From an uncultured Ruminococcus sp. (GTDB lineage: Bacteria > Bacillota > Clostridia > Oscillospirales > Acutalibacteraceae): a stretch of 64,000 nt of DNA. The stretch is from contig CADBYC010000005.1 of NCBI GenBank assembly GCA_902798755.1, forward strand, positions 1 to 64,000. The letters run 5' to 3'. Below, piece by piece: positions 44,391-52,959 of this stretch. Position numbers and translations under genes: made by a program. Each line of letters opens with the position of its first letter. Within the stretch, counting starts at the first letter, position 1. The notes under the pieces were generated by a model. The model was given only the letters and a program-made list of their open reading frames with translations. It had not been told where the DNA came from and did not search any database.

Positions 44391-46266
44391 CAGACGTTAT
44401 CGCCCTCGTCACGCCAGAAGTGAAGAAATTGCCGCGCAGGCTGACTATCAGTCGCCGACAAAACGTTCTCTCAAAGATAAACAGCTTCAAATGAGCGGTG
44501 AGACCGCCGACGAAATGTTTTTCGAACAAAAGCCGAGTATGCCGATAAAAAAACCTGTGTTTGCCTCGCGTGTGAATCTTACTTCGATCGAGGATCAGCC
44601 GAAACCCTTCCGGGAAGCGGCTGCCGATACGCCTGATGAAAGCTCGGATACTTCATTGAATGAAAAGAACGAAGAGAATACCGAAAGCTTAGAGAATTCC
44701 GAGAGCTTAGAGAATTCCGAGAACACAGAGAATACAGAAGGCTCAGAGAACGCGGAAAACGCTGAGAACGCGGAAAACGCTGAGAATGCGGAAAACGCTG
44801 AGAATGCGGAAAACACTGAGAATGCGGAAAGCTTGCAGAAAGAAGAAAGCACGGACGCCGCTGCGTCCTCGGAATCAGTCCGGGAGACCGATGACGAGTC
44901 GCAGGAAGGAGCGCCGGATCCTGTATCGGATGATACGATGCAGAAAGTTTCCGATGAGTTTGAAGCAAACAGCGGTGAAGAGGATGCAGTAGCGTTGTCT
45001 GTATCACCTGCCGTGGAAGCGTCGCCCGAAGAACTGGCGGAGCTGTATGACGAGGTTCCCGATTCTCTGAACGATTCCGAAGAAAAGCCGAAAAAAAAGA
45101 AATGGAAGCGCGTCCTGATCGCGGTTGTGTCAGTACCGCTGGCGATTATCATTGCGCTGCTCGGAACCTTCTTTGTTATGCGTGAGATCGGTCGCAAGAA
45201 CATCCACGAGAGCAAAAAGTTTGAGGTAGTCCTTCCGACGGAAGATGAATCAAATAAGCAGATCGTTCTCGGCGACAAGTACGGACGTATCATAAACTAT
45301 AACGGCGTCTCTTACGTTTACAATAATGATATTATCGCGCTGACGTTTATCGGCGCGGATGAGGGTCACGGCACCGATAATGAACTGAAAATGGCTGACG
45401 CGATCTATGTCCTTGCTATCAATACCAAAAACGGCAAGGTCAAGATGCTGAATATATCCCGCGATATTATTACAGACGTCGACGTCTACTCCAGCGAGGG
45501 CGCCTTTATTGATACCGAAGAGATCCAGATCGCCTATTCCAACGCATACAGCGGAGAAGGTATTACCGGAGGAGATAATACCAACAAATCGATTTCAAGG
45601 TTGATGTACGGACTGCCGATGGATAACTACTTTGAGCTCGATTTGGACGCGGTATCAACATTGAACGACGCGATAGGCGGTGTGACGGTAACCTCAGCTA
45701 TGACATTTGTTTCGCCTGAGGACGGACGTACCATTTACGAGGGCGAAGAGGTCACGCTGCAAGGAACAGAAGCAGAGTACTATGTACGGAACCGCGACAC
45801 CAATGAGCTTGAATCCAACAACGACCGTATGCAGCGGCAGCAGGATTACATCATGTCGTACCTCAGTTCCATTGTACCCGTAGCAAAGAGAAATCCCGGG
45901 GTCATCTCCGATCTTTATACCGCTATCAGCAATAATTCCGAAACCTCGCTCAGCGCGACGGAGCTGATTTATATCGCTTCTTCGGCGGTAGAGAATCTCC
46001 ACAGCGTTTCGGATATCGAGATTATTAGGTTTGACGGCGAGATCACTGCAGGAATCAACGCGGAAATGCACGTGAAGGACGAAGAGGTATTGAGCAAGAT
46101 GCTCGATATTTTCTACGAACCGCTCAACACCGGTTCAACCGAAGCCACAGACAGTGCGGTTGAAACTGCTGCTCCTTCTGTTGCTGCAGCCGAAAGTCAA
46201 ACGGCCGCCGTGACAGCTGAGGCAACTCAGGAGGAGCCGACCGGAGCTGTTCAAGAGACGCAGTAG
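44374..46266 (+). CDS. LytR-CpsA-Psr family protein with long acidic repeat region
   Basis: A 630-aa protein of the LCP family, which transfers lipid-linked polymers to peptidoglycan. Residues 1-240 are an unusually long cytosolic segment rich in Glu and Asn, with a tract of repeated E-N-A motifs (about 120-155) coded by 9/18-base tandem repeats at 44740-44830. One membrane span follows (about 247-270, RVLIAVVSVPLAIIIALLGT). The LCP domain lies about 305-510: ADAIYVLAINTKNG-like text, LNISRDIITDV and IGGVTVTSAM. A Thr/Ala/Glu-rich tail ends the protein. Housekeeping LCP proteins have short N-termini; this extension is atypical. It likely attaches the capsule made by this locus. Confidence 0.88.
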   Translation: MSKKNNRRYRPRHARSEEIAAQADYQSPTKRSLKDKQLQMSGETADEMFFEQKPSMPIKKPVFASRVNLTSIEDQPKPFREAAADTPDESSDTSLNEKNEENTESLENSESLENSENTENTEGSENAENAENAENAENAENAENAENTENAESLQKEESTDAAASSESVRETDDESQEGAPDPVSDDTMQKVSDEFEANSGEEDAVALSVSPAVEASPEELAELYDEVPDSLNDSEEKPKKKKWKRVLIAVVSVPLAIIIALLGTFFVMREIGRKNIHESKKFEVVLPTEDESNKQIVLGDKYGRIINYNGVSYVYNNDIIALTFIGADEGHGTDNELKMADAIYVLAINTKNGKVKMLNISRDIITDVDVYSSEGAFIDTEEIQIAYSNAYSGEGITGGDNTNKSISRLMYGLPMDNYFELDLDAVSTLNDAIGGVTVTSAMTFVSPEDGRTIYEGEEVTLQGTEAEYYVRNRDTNELESNNDRMQRQQDYIMSYLSSIVPVAKRNPGVISDLYTAISNNSETSLSATELIYIASSAVENLHSVSDIEIIRFDGEITAGINAEMHVKDEEVLSKMLDIFYEPLNTGSTEATDSAVETAAPSVAAAESQTAAVTAEATQEEPTGAVQETQ

Positions 46267-46398
46267 CCGTTTAGGAACGAATCCGTACCAACGGTTCGCT
46301 GATGTTTGTTCAATCGAAATCAGACCGATAAAAAGCTGAGCTTTTACTGAAAAACAGTATTAGTAAGGGCTTGTAACAATTACGGAATGATACATAAT

Positions 46399-46442
46399 AA
46401 CCCCGCACCGTTCACTGTGAACACTTTGAATGGTGCGGGGTT
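46399..46442. terminator. Bidirectional terminator between LCP and nucleotidyltransferase genes
   Basis: AACCCCGCACC (46399-46409) and GGTGCGGGGTT (46432-46442) are perfect 11-base arms between two convergent genes. It follows the LCP gene on one side and lies about 60 bases after the nucleotidyltransferase stop on the other. Confidence 0.75.
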
Positions 46443-46504
46443 TCATACTTGATTAAAACAAAGTTGTTAGTAAATATAAGAGTGTTGACGGTCAGCTAAA
46501 GCGG

Positions 46505-47410
46505 TTACGCTTGCTTTTCGGATAGATCCGAATAGAGATCCGACGCATAGACGCCGCTGTCAATCAACTTACGCAGACTTTCGACAACACCGGGCTTGTC
46601 CTCCAGATAGGTGACGCCGAACCAGCGGTCGTCGGTGGGAAGGACGCTGAATTTGGTTCCGGATTTCAGCATACCGTCAGCGATGATAGGCAACAGGTAT
46701 TCATCCTTCAGCGGATCCTGCATTTGTTCGAGAAAACGCGGAAAGCCTTCGCGCAGTACATCAAGGAAGGATTTAGGATAACACCAAAAGTTCATCGAAA
46801 CCAGCGCGTCGGTGTCAAGCGGCTCGCCTTCGGCAGCAGCGCCGCCGGGCGTTTTGACGATATTTTTGATTTCGGTGATGCCTGTCAGCTCACCGTCGGT
46901 AACGGAACAAACGCCGCGGGTAACGCCGCCGTTATCTGACAGCGTGTTGCGCAGTCGGTAGCCTACCAGACCGTAGCGGTCGTCGGACAGAAAGCGCGCC
47001 GCGCTGATGAATCCGTTCTTACCGTAGTAGTCATCGGCGTTGATCACCGAAAAAGGACCGTCGATCATTCCGTCGCATGCAAGCAAAGCGTGACCGGTGC
47101 CCCAAGGCTTTATTCGCCCTGCAGGGACTTCTCCGGGGATGTCGCTGAGTTCCTGAAAGGCATACGCTATCTCGACGCCGAGGGGAGCGCACACGCGCTC
47201 GATCCGGTCGCCGATAGCGGCCTTGAAATCCGCCTCGATATCATGACGGATGATGAAGATGATCCTGCGAAAGCCTGCGGCGATCGCGTCGTGGACAGAA
47301 TAGTCAATGATGATATGCCCACAGTCGTCAACCGGCTCAAGCTGTTTGATACCGCCGCCAAAACGAGAACCGATACCTGCGGCGAGAATAACCAGTGTTT
47401 GCTTCGTAAT
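46505..47410 (-). CDS. Sugar nucleotidyltransferase with probable ATT start
   Basis: A GT-A-like NTP transferase. The frame reads TKQTLVILAAGIGSRFGGGI, the nucleotide-binding loop, then IIIDYSVHDAIAAGF and FSVINADDYYGKNG (metal-binding D-x-D region). No ATG, GTG or TTG begins this text in frame; AAGGAG is followed by TTGTT and then ATT at 47410, so ATT seems to be the start, giving 301 aa. A GTG at 47194 would cut off the active-site loop and is rejected as start. It would activate a hexose 1-phosphate for the polymer. It lies 14 bases after the initiating transferase gene and shares its transcript. A base error turning ATG into ATT is possible. Confidence 0.8.
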   Translation of the reverse strand: MTKQTLVILAAGIGSRFGGGIKQLEPVDDCGHIIIDYSVHDAIAAGFRRIIFIIRHDIEADFKAAIGDRIERVCAPLGVEIAYAFQELSDIPGEVPAGRIKPWGTGHALLACDGMIDGPFSVINADDYYGKNGFISAARFLSDDRYGLVGYRLRNTLSDNGGVTRGVCSVTDGELTGITEIKNIVKTPGGAAAEGEPLDTDALVSMNFWCYPKSFLDVLREGFPRFLEQMQDPLKDEYLLPIIADGMLKSGTKFSVLPTDDRWFGVTYLEDKPGVVESLRKLIDSGVYASDLYSDLSEKQA

Positions 47411-47424
47411 AACAACTCCTTTTT

Positions 47425-48867
47425 TTACATAGCGCCCTTTCCTGTCAGCGTGATAATGACCGTCTTAAAGAGGATCTTCCAGTCCAGAGCTATACTCCAA
47501 TTTGTGATATATTCGGTATCCAGCCGTACGATCTCTTCGAAATCGGTGATTTCGCTGCGACCGCTGACCTGCCACATACCGGTGATTCCGGGCTTGATTG
47601 CGATACGGGCGCGGTGATGATACTGATACTTGATATATTCGTCAACAGTCGGAGGACGTGTGCCGATCGTTGACATTGTACCCCTCAAAACACAGAAAAA
47701 CTGAGGAAATTCATCCAGCGACGTGCGCCTCAGAAATTCGCCGATTCCAGTTTTCTTGGTGCCGTCCGGCAGGATCTCGTTACCGATGATACGCGGGTCA
47801 AAGTCCAGCTTGAACATCATGCCGTCCTTGACGCGGTTTTGTTCCATAAGCTCCTGCTTCCGTTCCTCGGCGTCCATGTCCATTGAACGGATCTTATACA
47901 TCTTGAACCGCTTGCCGTTTTTACCGATTCGTTCCTGGGTGAAGAGTATCGGTCCCGGAGATTTTTTCTTAATGATCGGGCCGACGATCGCGATGACCAG
48001 CAGAGCGAAGAAGCTGCCGATCAGTCCGATGATAATATCGAAGACGCGTTTCATCGCCATCTCAAAGGGAGTTACATAGTTGATCGAGGTGGTAAGAACA
48101 GTAGTGTTGCCGATTTTTTCGGAAAAGCGCTTTGCTCCGTTTCGGCTCATGTAAGGCACATGATAATGCGTCGGAACCGCCATCTGCGCACAGAGATCCA
48201 TCAGCTTGAGGACGTTTTCGTCAGAAAGAGGAGCGTCGAAATAAACGGAATCGATCCAATCCTTGCAAATATAATCCGCAGCATTCTTGAGACGAGCGAC
48301 AACGGGATAGCCGCAAATCTCACGTTGATCGGTATCGCTGGTCAAAATAACACCCACGATTTGATAATCGTTGACTGCTCCCGTGCTCAGGCGGGTCAAA
48401 ATATCCTCGACAGTATCGGGGGTGGCTACCACCAGCATAGCGTTTTTTTTCCGACCGCGATTGTGGTGCTTAAGATGTAATTTCCATAGGATACGGGTGG
48501 TATAGCTGAGAACCAGATAGATTATCATCGAAAGAAACACCGCGATGCGCGAGTAGGCGTCACCGTACTGCATTGCGAAAAGATACAGTGAGACCAATCC
48601 GTACACAAAGAGGGTATGCTTAAGAGTTGAGATGAATTCCTGTAAATAACCACGTGAGATGACGTTGTGCATGGCGTTGCGGGTGAGCAGCATGACGGTA
48701 TCGATCAGCACCATGATCATTGAGAGATTCCAGTAAATCGTTACTGAATAGGCAAAGAACTGTGTGCGCAGAAAAACCCCTATGATGAGTGCCAGCTGCA
48801 GGCTGATATTGTCTATAACGATAAAATCTAAATGCTTGGACCAACCCTGTGCATTACGTTTATACAT
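47425..48867 (-). CDS. Undecaprenyl-phosphate sugar phosphotransferase (WbaP/CpsE type)
   Basis: A 480-aa membrane protein that starts repeat-unit synthesis by moving a sugar 1-phosphate onto undecaprenyl phosphate. Several N-terminal spans are followed by a Rossmann-like domain (KKNAMLVVATPDTVEDIL), a further span, and the bacterial sugar transferase domain: GPILFTQERIGKNGKRFKMYK, SLDEFPQFF and KPGITGMWQVSGRS. All typical segments are present. Its own promoter lies at 49031-49058, with extended -10. The nucleotidyltransferase gene follows in the same transcript. Confidence 0.92.
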   Translation of the reverse strand: MYKRNAQGWSKHLDFIVIDNISLQLALIIGVFLRTQFFAYSVTIYWNLSMIMVLIDTVMLLTRNAMHNVISRGYLQEFISTLKHTLFVYGLVSLYLFAMQYGDAYSRIAVFLSMIIYLVLSYTTRILWKLHLKHHNRGRKKNAMLVVATPDTVEDILTRLSTGAVNDYQIVGVILTSDTDQREICGYPVVARLKNAADYICKDWIDSVYFDAPLSDENVLKLMDLCAQMAVPTHYHVPYMSRNGAKRFSEKIGNTTVLTTSINYVTPFEMAMKRVFDIIIGLIGSFFALLVIAIVGPIIKKKSPGPILFTQERIGKNGKRFKMYKIRSMDMDAEERKQELMEQNRVKDGMMFKLDFDPRIIGNEILPDGTKKTGIGEFLRRTSLDEFPQFFCVLRGTMSTIGTRPPTVDEYIKYQYHHRARIAIKPGITGMWQVSGRSEITDFEEIVRLDTEYITNWSIALDWKILFKTVIITLTGKGAM

Positions 48868-49030
48868 CCCATAACACCTTTCTGCTAAATACTCTAATGC
48901 TTCAATGCTTCGTTCCGTATTAGCGGCAGCAAGTTATTATAACTGTGTTTTAGCGATGAAGTCAATGGTATTTAGTGTTTTGTGAACAAAAATAATATAC
49001 ATTTTTATCGCTTATGTCACATATATTATC

Positions 49031-49058
49031 ATTATATCATAAAGAGGTACTATGTCAA
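49031..49058 (-). promoter_or_regulatory. Sigma-A promoter of the initiating transferase operon
   Basis: On the minus strand TTGACA (49058-49053) is 16 bases from TATAAT (49036-49031), and the latter is preceded by TGA, an extended -10. The leader to the ATG at 48867 is about 160 bases long. Confidence 0.75.
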
Positions 49059-49175
49059 CTGTCATTTTTCGGCAAAATGTCCCGTAACCTGATAAAACAT
49101 GAGGCGTGCCGGTGAAAAATGCATTCAAAGTGAGTAGATATTACAGCGTTCAAGGCATGTATATGAAATAATGTG

Positions 49176-49204
49176 TTGACATTGGGAGGAAAGTGTTATA
49201 AAAT
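49176..49204 (+). promoter_or_regulatory. Sigma-A promoter of the CpsC-CpsD operon
   Basis: TTGACA (49176-49181) is 17 bases from TAAAAT (49199-49204). The start site would fall near 49211, which excludes the longest possible CpsC reading frame and supports a start at 49296 or 49308. It is divergent to the promoter at 49031-49058. Confidence 0.7.
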
Positions 49205-49307
49205 ATGTATCATTATAATGGTGTGGTTTGCGCAAAACGGGTTTTTCCGTATTTATCGCTTTATAACCCGCAAACAGCAGTTTCTCTGCAAAGGGGTGCA
49301 GAAACAG

Positions 49308-50096
49308 ATGGAAAATAATGAACGTAAAAATGAAATAGAAATCGATCTGGTGCCGATACTTAAGGCAATATGGTCAAAGCTTTGGCTGATCGTGCTGGTC
49401 GGCGTGTTGGTTGCCGCTATGGCGTTTGCCGCCACAAAGATATTTATTAAGCCTACTTATCGCTGCGGCTTTACTGCTTATGTCAATAACCAGCACAGCA
49501 GCGAGAGTCTGAGCAACCAGGATATCAGCGCCGGTAAACAGCTTGTTGATACTTATGTAACGGTGATTCGCAGCAATAAGATCCTTACTGCCGCTGCCGA
49601 ATCCGTCGGTTTAGATATTCCGATCGCGACTCTTAAGAAAACAGTCACCGCCTCGGTACAGGGAGAAACGGAAGTTATCGCCGTTAACGTTGAGCACCGC
49701 GATCCTCAGACTGCTTATATCCTGGCGAACGCGATCGCTAATACCGCTCCCGCCTATATGTCTGACATCGTCGAGGGCAGCTCGATGAAAATAATCGATT
49801 ACCCCGTGTATTCCGATAAGCGCTACAAGCCAAGCTACATTATGTATTCGCTTCTGGGATTTTTGCTGGGCGCCGTGTTGATAATCATCAAGGTGATCGT
49901 CAATACATTAACGGACGATAAGGTCAAGAACCTGCAGGAGATCGAAGAGCGCTTCTCTCTGCCGATCCTCGGCGTCATACCTGACGTGCTGCAGGCAGCT
50001 GACGAAAAAGGCAAGGGCTATTACGCTTACGGATACGGATACGGTGGGCGTTCCTCTTCAAAGAGTAAAGATAAAGGAAAGCAAGGTGAGAAGTGA
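49308..50096 (+). CDS. Wzz/CpsC-type chain length determinant
   Basis: About 262 aa from the ATG at 49308 (a GTG at 49296 is the alternative). Two membrane spans bracket an extracytosolic domain: IWSKLWLIVLVGVLVAAMAF near the start and IMYSLLGFLLGAVLIIIKVI near the end. This is the Wzz/CpsC layout that controls polymer length and activates the CpsD kinase. The cytosolic tail is rich in Gly, Tyr and Lys. The stop overlaps the CpsD start (TGATG). Confidence 0.9.
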   Translation: MENNERKNEIEIDLVPILKAIWSKLWLIVLVGVLVAAMAFAATKIFIKPTYRCGFTAYVNNQHSSESLSNQDISAGKQLVDTYVTVIRSNKILTAAAESVGLDIPIATLKKTVTASVQGETEVIAVNVEHRDPQTAYILANAIANTAPAYMSDIVEGSSMKIIDYPVYSDKRYKPSYIMYSLLGFLLGAVLIIIKVIVNTLTDDKVKNLQEIEERFSLPILGVIPDVLQAADEKGKGYYAYGYGYGGRSSSKSKDKGKQGEK

Positions 50097-50812
50097 TGAA
50101 AAAGCGTGAAAAAAGCAACACGAACAGCACCTTTGATCCCCAGAAGATGCTTCTCTCCGATAAAACGCCTTTCTCGGTACAGGAAGCATATAAAACCCTC
50201 AGGACAAACGTCACCTTTTCTCTTCCCGGCAGCGGCTGTAAGTGCATCGGCGTTACTTCTGCGCATCGCGGCGACGGTAAAAGTTCTATCTCGGCTAACC
50301 TTGCCATCTCATTGGCACAGATCAACAAAAGGGTCGTGCTGATCGACTGTGACCTGCGTCTCCCAACGATCGCTCAAAAATTCCGCGTTCGCTCTATTCC
50401 CGGTTTGTCAAACTGGTTGTCCGGTGATATCGACGAGATTCCGATAACGCATTTGGAGGATAAAAACATCGATATTATTCCTGCCGGAAATCTGCCGCCC
50501 GATTCTACTGCCCTTATCAGCTCGCAGGAAACGATCCGCCTTGTGGAACGGCTGAAAGAAAGCTATGATTATATCATCTTTGATTTTCCGCCGATTACGA
50601 TCGTTTCGGACGCCGTTTTGGTTTCCGGTATTATCGACGGCTATTTGGTCGTGGTTCGCCATGAAAAGTCGGAGAACCAGATGATTAACGAGACGATCCG
50701 TCAGATGCGCTTTGCAGACGCCAAGATCATCGGCTTTGTGTATAACGGCTTGAATGTCAGTAAAAAATACTATAAAAAAGGCAGCTATTATAAGAGCGAA
50801 TACTATAAGTAG
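50096..50812 (+). CDS. CpsD/CapB-family tyrosine kinase
   Basis: A 238-aa BY-kinase. Walker A is SAHRGDGKSSISANLA, Walker A-prime VVLIDCDLRLP, Walker B YDYIIFDFPPITIVSD. The C-terminus has a tyrosine cluster (YYKKGSYYKSEYYK), the autophosphorylation tail typical of CpsD. It works with the CpsC protein in the adjacent gene to control polymerisation. ATG at 50096 is preferred over the GTG one codon earlier. A weak hairpin follows the gene. Confidence 0.93.
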   Translation: MKKREKSNTNSTFDPQKMLLSDKTPFSVQEAYKTLRTNVTFSLPGSGCKCIGVTSAHRGDGKSSISANLAISLAQINKRVVLIDCDLRLPTIAQKFRVRSIPGLSNWLSGDIDEIPITHLEDKNIDIIPAGNLPPDSTALISSQETIRLVERLKESYDYIIFDFPPITIVSDAVLVSGIIDGYLVVVRHEKSENQMINETIRQMRFADAKIIGFVYNGLNVSKKYYKKGSYYKSEYYK

Positions 50813-50920
50813 ATTTCGTGAAATAGACTGAAAAAGGCCGGTTCCTTTGTGAAAGGTGTCAAACCGGTAATGATTGGATTTGTGATTTGTTAACAGAATT
50901 GACATATATTCATTTTTCTA

Positions 50921-50949
50921 TTGACAAAGGTATTTTAAAGTTGTATCAT
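50921..50949 (+). promoter_or_regulatory. Sigma-A promoter of the secreted protein gene
   Basis: TTGACA (50921-50926) and TATCAT (50944-50949) are 17 bases apart, 47 bases before the ATG at 50996. Confidence 0.7.
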
Positions 50950-50995
50950 ACACTACGTAAGCTTTTATAAATTTTCAAATTTGGAGATGATAACA

Positions 50996-51712
50996 ATGAA
51001 GAAGTTAATTTCTATCGCTCTTGTGGTGCTGATGATTTTTGCTTTGGCTACTGCCTCTGCTTCAGCGTTGAACAGCCCTTATACCGTTGGTAAGTACAAG
51101 GTTTCTGTTGATGTCGAAGGCAGCGGTTCCGTTTCCGGAAGCAAGAATTCAGTAGACATCAGTGATCCCGATGAAAACGGTAATATCACTTTGACTGCGA
51201 CCGATAAGGACGGTTACTTCACAAAGTGGATTATCGACGGTACTTACGAGATTATCAGTGGTGATTTGTATTCACCTGAATTGGTAATTAAGCCTACCTC
51301 GGACGTTAAAGCAGTTGCCAGCTTCTCTGTGGAGAAGGATTATCTGACAATTACCGTTAAGAGCACAGGCGACGGCAGCGCGGCTGCTGATCCTACCAAG
51401 GTAAAGAAGGGTTCCGGCGATACCGTAACCTTGACTGCTACCGAGAAGAACGATCCTTTCATAAAGTGGGAGCTTGCCTGCGATTATGAGATCGTAGACG
51501 GCAGCCTGACCAGCAAGACTCTGGTCATCAAGCCTCTCACCGACGTTAACGTTACTGCTGTATTCGGTTCCGACAATGCCGGCACCACCAGCGCCGGCAC
51601 CAACACCGGCAGCACCTCTCCTGCGACAGGTGATTATTCCGTTATGATGATCGCTCTTGTTCTCATGGCTCTGGGTCTCGGTGCATTTGCAGTTAAGAAG
51701 ATTAAGGATTAA
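50996..51712 (+). CDS. Secreted repeat protein with SPATGD sorting-like signal
   Basis: A 238-aa exported protein. The N-terminus is a signal peptide (MKKLISIALVVLMIFALATA, cut near ASASA). Two similar beta-rich repeats follow (about 25-110 and 110-190), each holding VTLTATEK/ITLTATDK, a W-x-I/L core and DVKAVASF/DVNVTAVF, as in InlB B-repeat or Listeria-Bacteroides repeat domains. Then come a Gly/Thr/Ser linker, SPATGD, a hydrophobic span and KKIKD. This is an LPXTG-like sorting signal of the variant kind common in gut Clostridia. The sortase at 43560 may anchor it. GGAG precedes the ATG. A strong terminator follows. Confidence 0.8.
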   Translation: MKKLISIALVVLMIFALATASASALNSPYTVGKYKVSVDVEGSGSVSGSKNSVDISDPDENGNITLTATDKDGYFTKWIIDGTYEIISGDLYSPELVIKPTSDVKAVASFSVEKDYLTITVKSTGDGSAAADPTKVKKGSGDTVTLTATEKNDPFIKWELACDYEIVDGSLTSKTLVIKPLTDVNVTAVFGSDNAGTTSAGTNTGSTSPATGDYSVMMIALVLMALGLGAFAVKKIKD

Positions 51713-51730
51713 TCAGAATAACCAAAGATT

Positions 51731-51760
51731 AAGCGGTGACACTGTCACCGCTTATTTTTT
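51731..51760 (+). terminator. Strong intrinsic terminator
   Basis: AAGCGGTGACA (51731-51741) pairs with TGTCACCGCTT ending at 51753, followed by a run of T. It lies 19 bases after the stop of the secreted protein gene. Confidence 0.9.
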
Positions 51761-51773
51761 TTATACAGATAAA

Positions 51774-52483
51774 TAAACCACCTGCTATGCAGGTGTGAAT
51801 GTGTGGACTTTAGTGTCAGCGGCAGTTGACAAAAAAATCTCCGTTTTGATAGAGTAAGATTGGCTACCAACCGCAGAAACTCTAACGAAACGGAGGATAA
51901 AAAATGAACAATAAAGGAAATGACACGTATAGTTTATCACACACGAGCTGGAAATGTCAATATCACATCGTTTTCGCACCGAAGTATAGAAGGAAGGCAA
52001 TATACGGAAATCTTAGGGCAGATATAGGAGCAATACTTCGGGAATTGTGCGAGCGAAAACATGTGAATATAATAGAAGCACATGCAATGCCGGATCATAT
52101 CCATATGTTGGTGGAGATACCGCCTAACCAAAGAGTAAGTGATTTTATGGGGTATCTTAAAGGTAAGAGTACAATGATAATATTTGAGAGATACTCGAAC
52201 TTGAAATACAAGTATGGAAATCGACACTTTTGGTGTAGGGGATACTACGTGAGTACAGTAGGAGGAAATAAGAATGGTATTGCAAAATACATACGAGAGC
52301 AAGAACAAGAGGATATGATTTACGATCAATTAACACTTAAGGAATGGGAAGACCCATTTAAAAAATAAAGCAGGAGCTAATGCGGTAGGTAGCTTCAGCT
52401 CCTGCGATACCTCTTTAGAGGTGTGCTGGTAGAATGCCCTTTTAGGGCTGTTATAAAACCACCGGCTTTGCCGGTGTGATATT
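51774..52483 (+). mobile_element. IS200-type insertion sequence, single-gene
   Basis: About 710 bases with tnpA only. Both ends carry subterminal hairpins set in near-identical context: CACCTGC/GCAGGTG at 51779-51795 and CACCGGC/GCCGGTG at 52460-52476, each preceded by AAAC and followed by TGA. There are no long inverted repeats, as expected for the single-strand mechanism of this family. A further stem, GCAGGAGCT/AGCTCCTGC, lies after the gene. The end points are approximate. Confidence 0.85.
51904..52368 (+). CDS. tnpA: IS200/IS605-family Y1 transposase TnpA
   Basis: A 154-aa HUH transposase. WKCQYHIVFAPKYRRKAIYG is the family start; the HUH pair is in MPDHIHMLVEIPP (His-Ile-His), and the catalytic tyrosine is probably in the KNGIAKYIREQEQ segment near residue 130. 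GGAGG lies 7 bases before the ATG. The length is normal for IS200 and the gene is intact, so the element may still be active. No tnpB is present. Confidence 0.95.
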   Translation: MNNKGNDTYSLSHTSWKCQYHIVFAPKYRRKAIYGNLRADIGAILRELCERKHVNIIEAHAMPDHIHMLVEIPPNQRVSDFMGYLKGKSTMIIFERYSNLKYKYGNRHFWCRGYYVSTVGGNKNGIAKYIREQEQEDMIYDQLTLKEWEDPFKK

Positions 52484-52728
52484 TATTCTATATTCAATGT
52501 ATTATGAGCCATAGTTTATTACATAAATCCGGTATATCATACATCTCTTCCCAAAAAGCCCTCAAATATTCAATGGCGAAAAACAGAAGATTTTTACATT
52601 TTTCTTTCTTCACGCGTCCGCCGCGCGTCCAAAGTCCCGTTTATTGTCACTATCATCGATTATAATAGAATCACGGGAGCAAAACGCCCCTGTAAACTGT
52701 ATTGAATCGATTTTATGAGGTGACTATT
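52484..52728. other. Gap without gene
   Basis: About 245 bases between the IS element and a small hypothetical gene. I see only weak promoter-like text (TATAAT at about 52660) and no hairpin. Confidence 0.4.
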
Positions 52729-52914
52729 ATGTTTGATGACGCACGTTTTTACAATCGACTGGCAGAGGATTCCCAAAGCTACGGATATGCCAAATGCTCT
52801 GACAGCGCCATGTTTCTCGCTATCAGCAGATTGGAGTTTGACGACGATCTGCTCGATGTGATCGAGAACGCCGACGATTATCTAATTGATAAATCAGGCA
52901 AATTGGCTGCATAA
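52729..52914 (+). CDS. Small hypothetical protein
   Basis: A 61-aa acidic soluble protein starting MFDDARFYNRLAEDSQSYGY; GAGGTGA lies 7 bases before the ATG, which is preferred to an upstream frame extension of 9 codons without a site. No domain recognised. It is alone, followed at once by a hairpin terminator, which supports real expression. Confidence 0.6.
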   Translation: MFDDARFYNRLAEDSQSYGYAKCSDSAMFLAISRLEFDDDLLDVIENADDYLIDKSGKLAA

Positions 52915-52918
52915 GAAA

Positions 52919-52942
52919 CACCGCAGGTTTTTGCCTGCGGTG
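52919..52942. terminator. Bidirectional terminator
   Basis: CACCGCAGG (52919-52927) and CCTGCGGTG (52934-52942) form a 9-base stem with a 6-base loop between two convergent genes. Confidence 0.75.
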
Positions 52943-52959
52943 ACTTTCGTTTATGATGA

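Noticed and set aside
44595..45293. Serine/phenylalanine-rich minus-strand frame over the LCP repeats
   Set aside because: It is the complement of the E-N-A tandem repeat region; no start signal.
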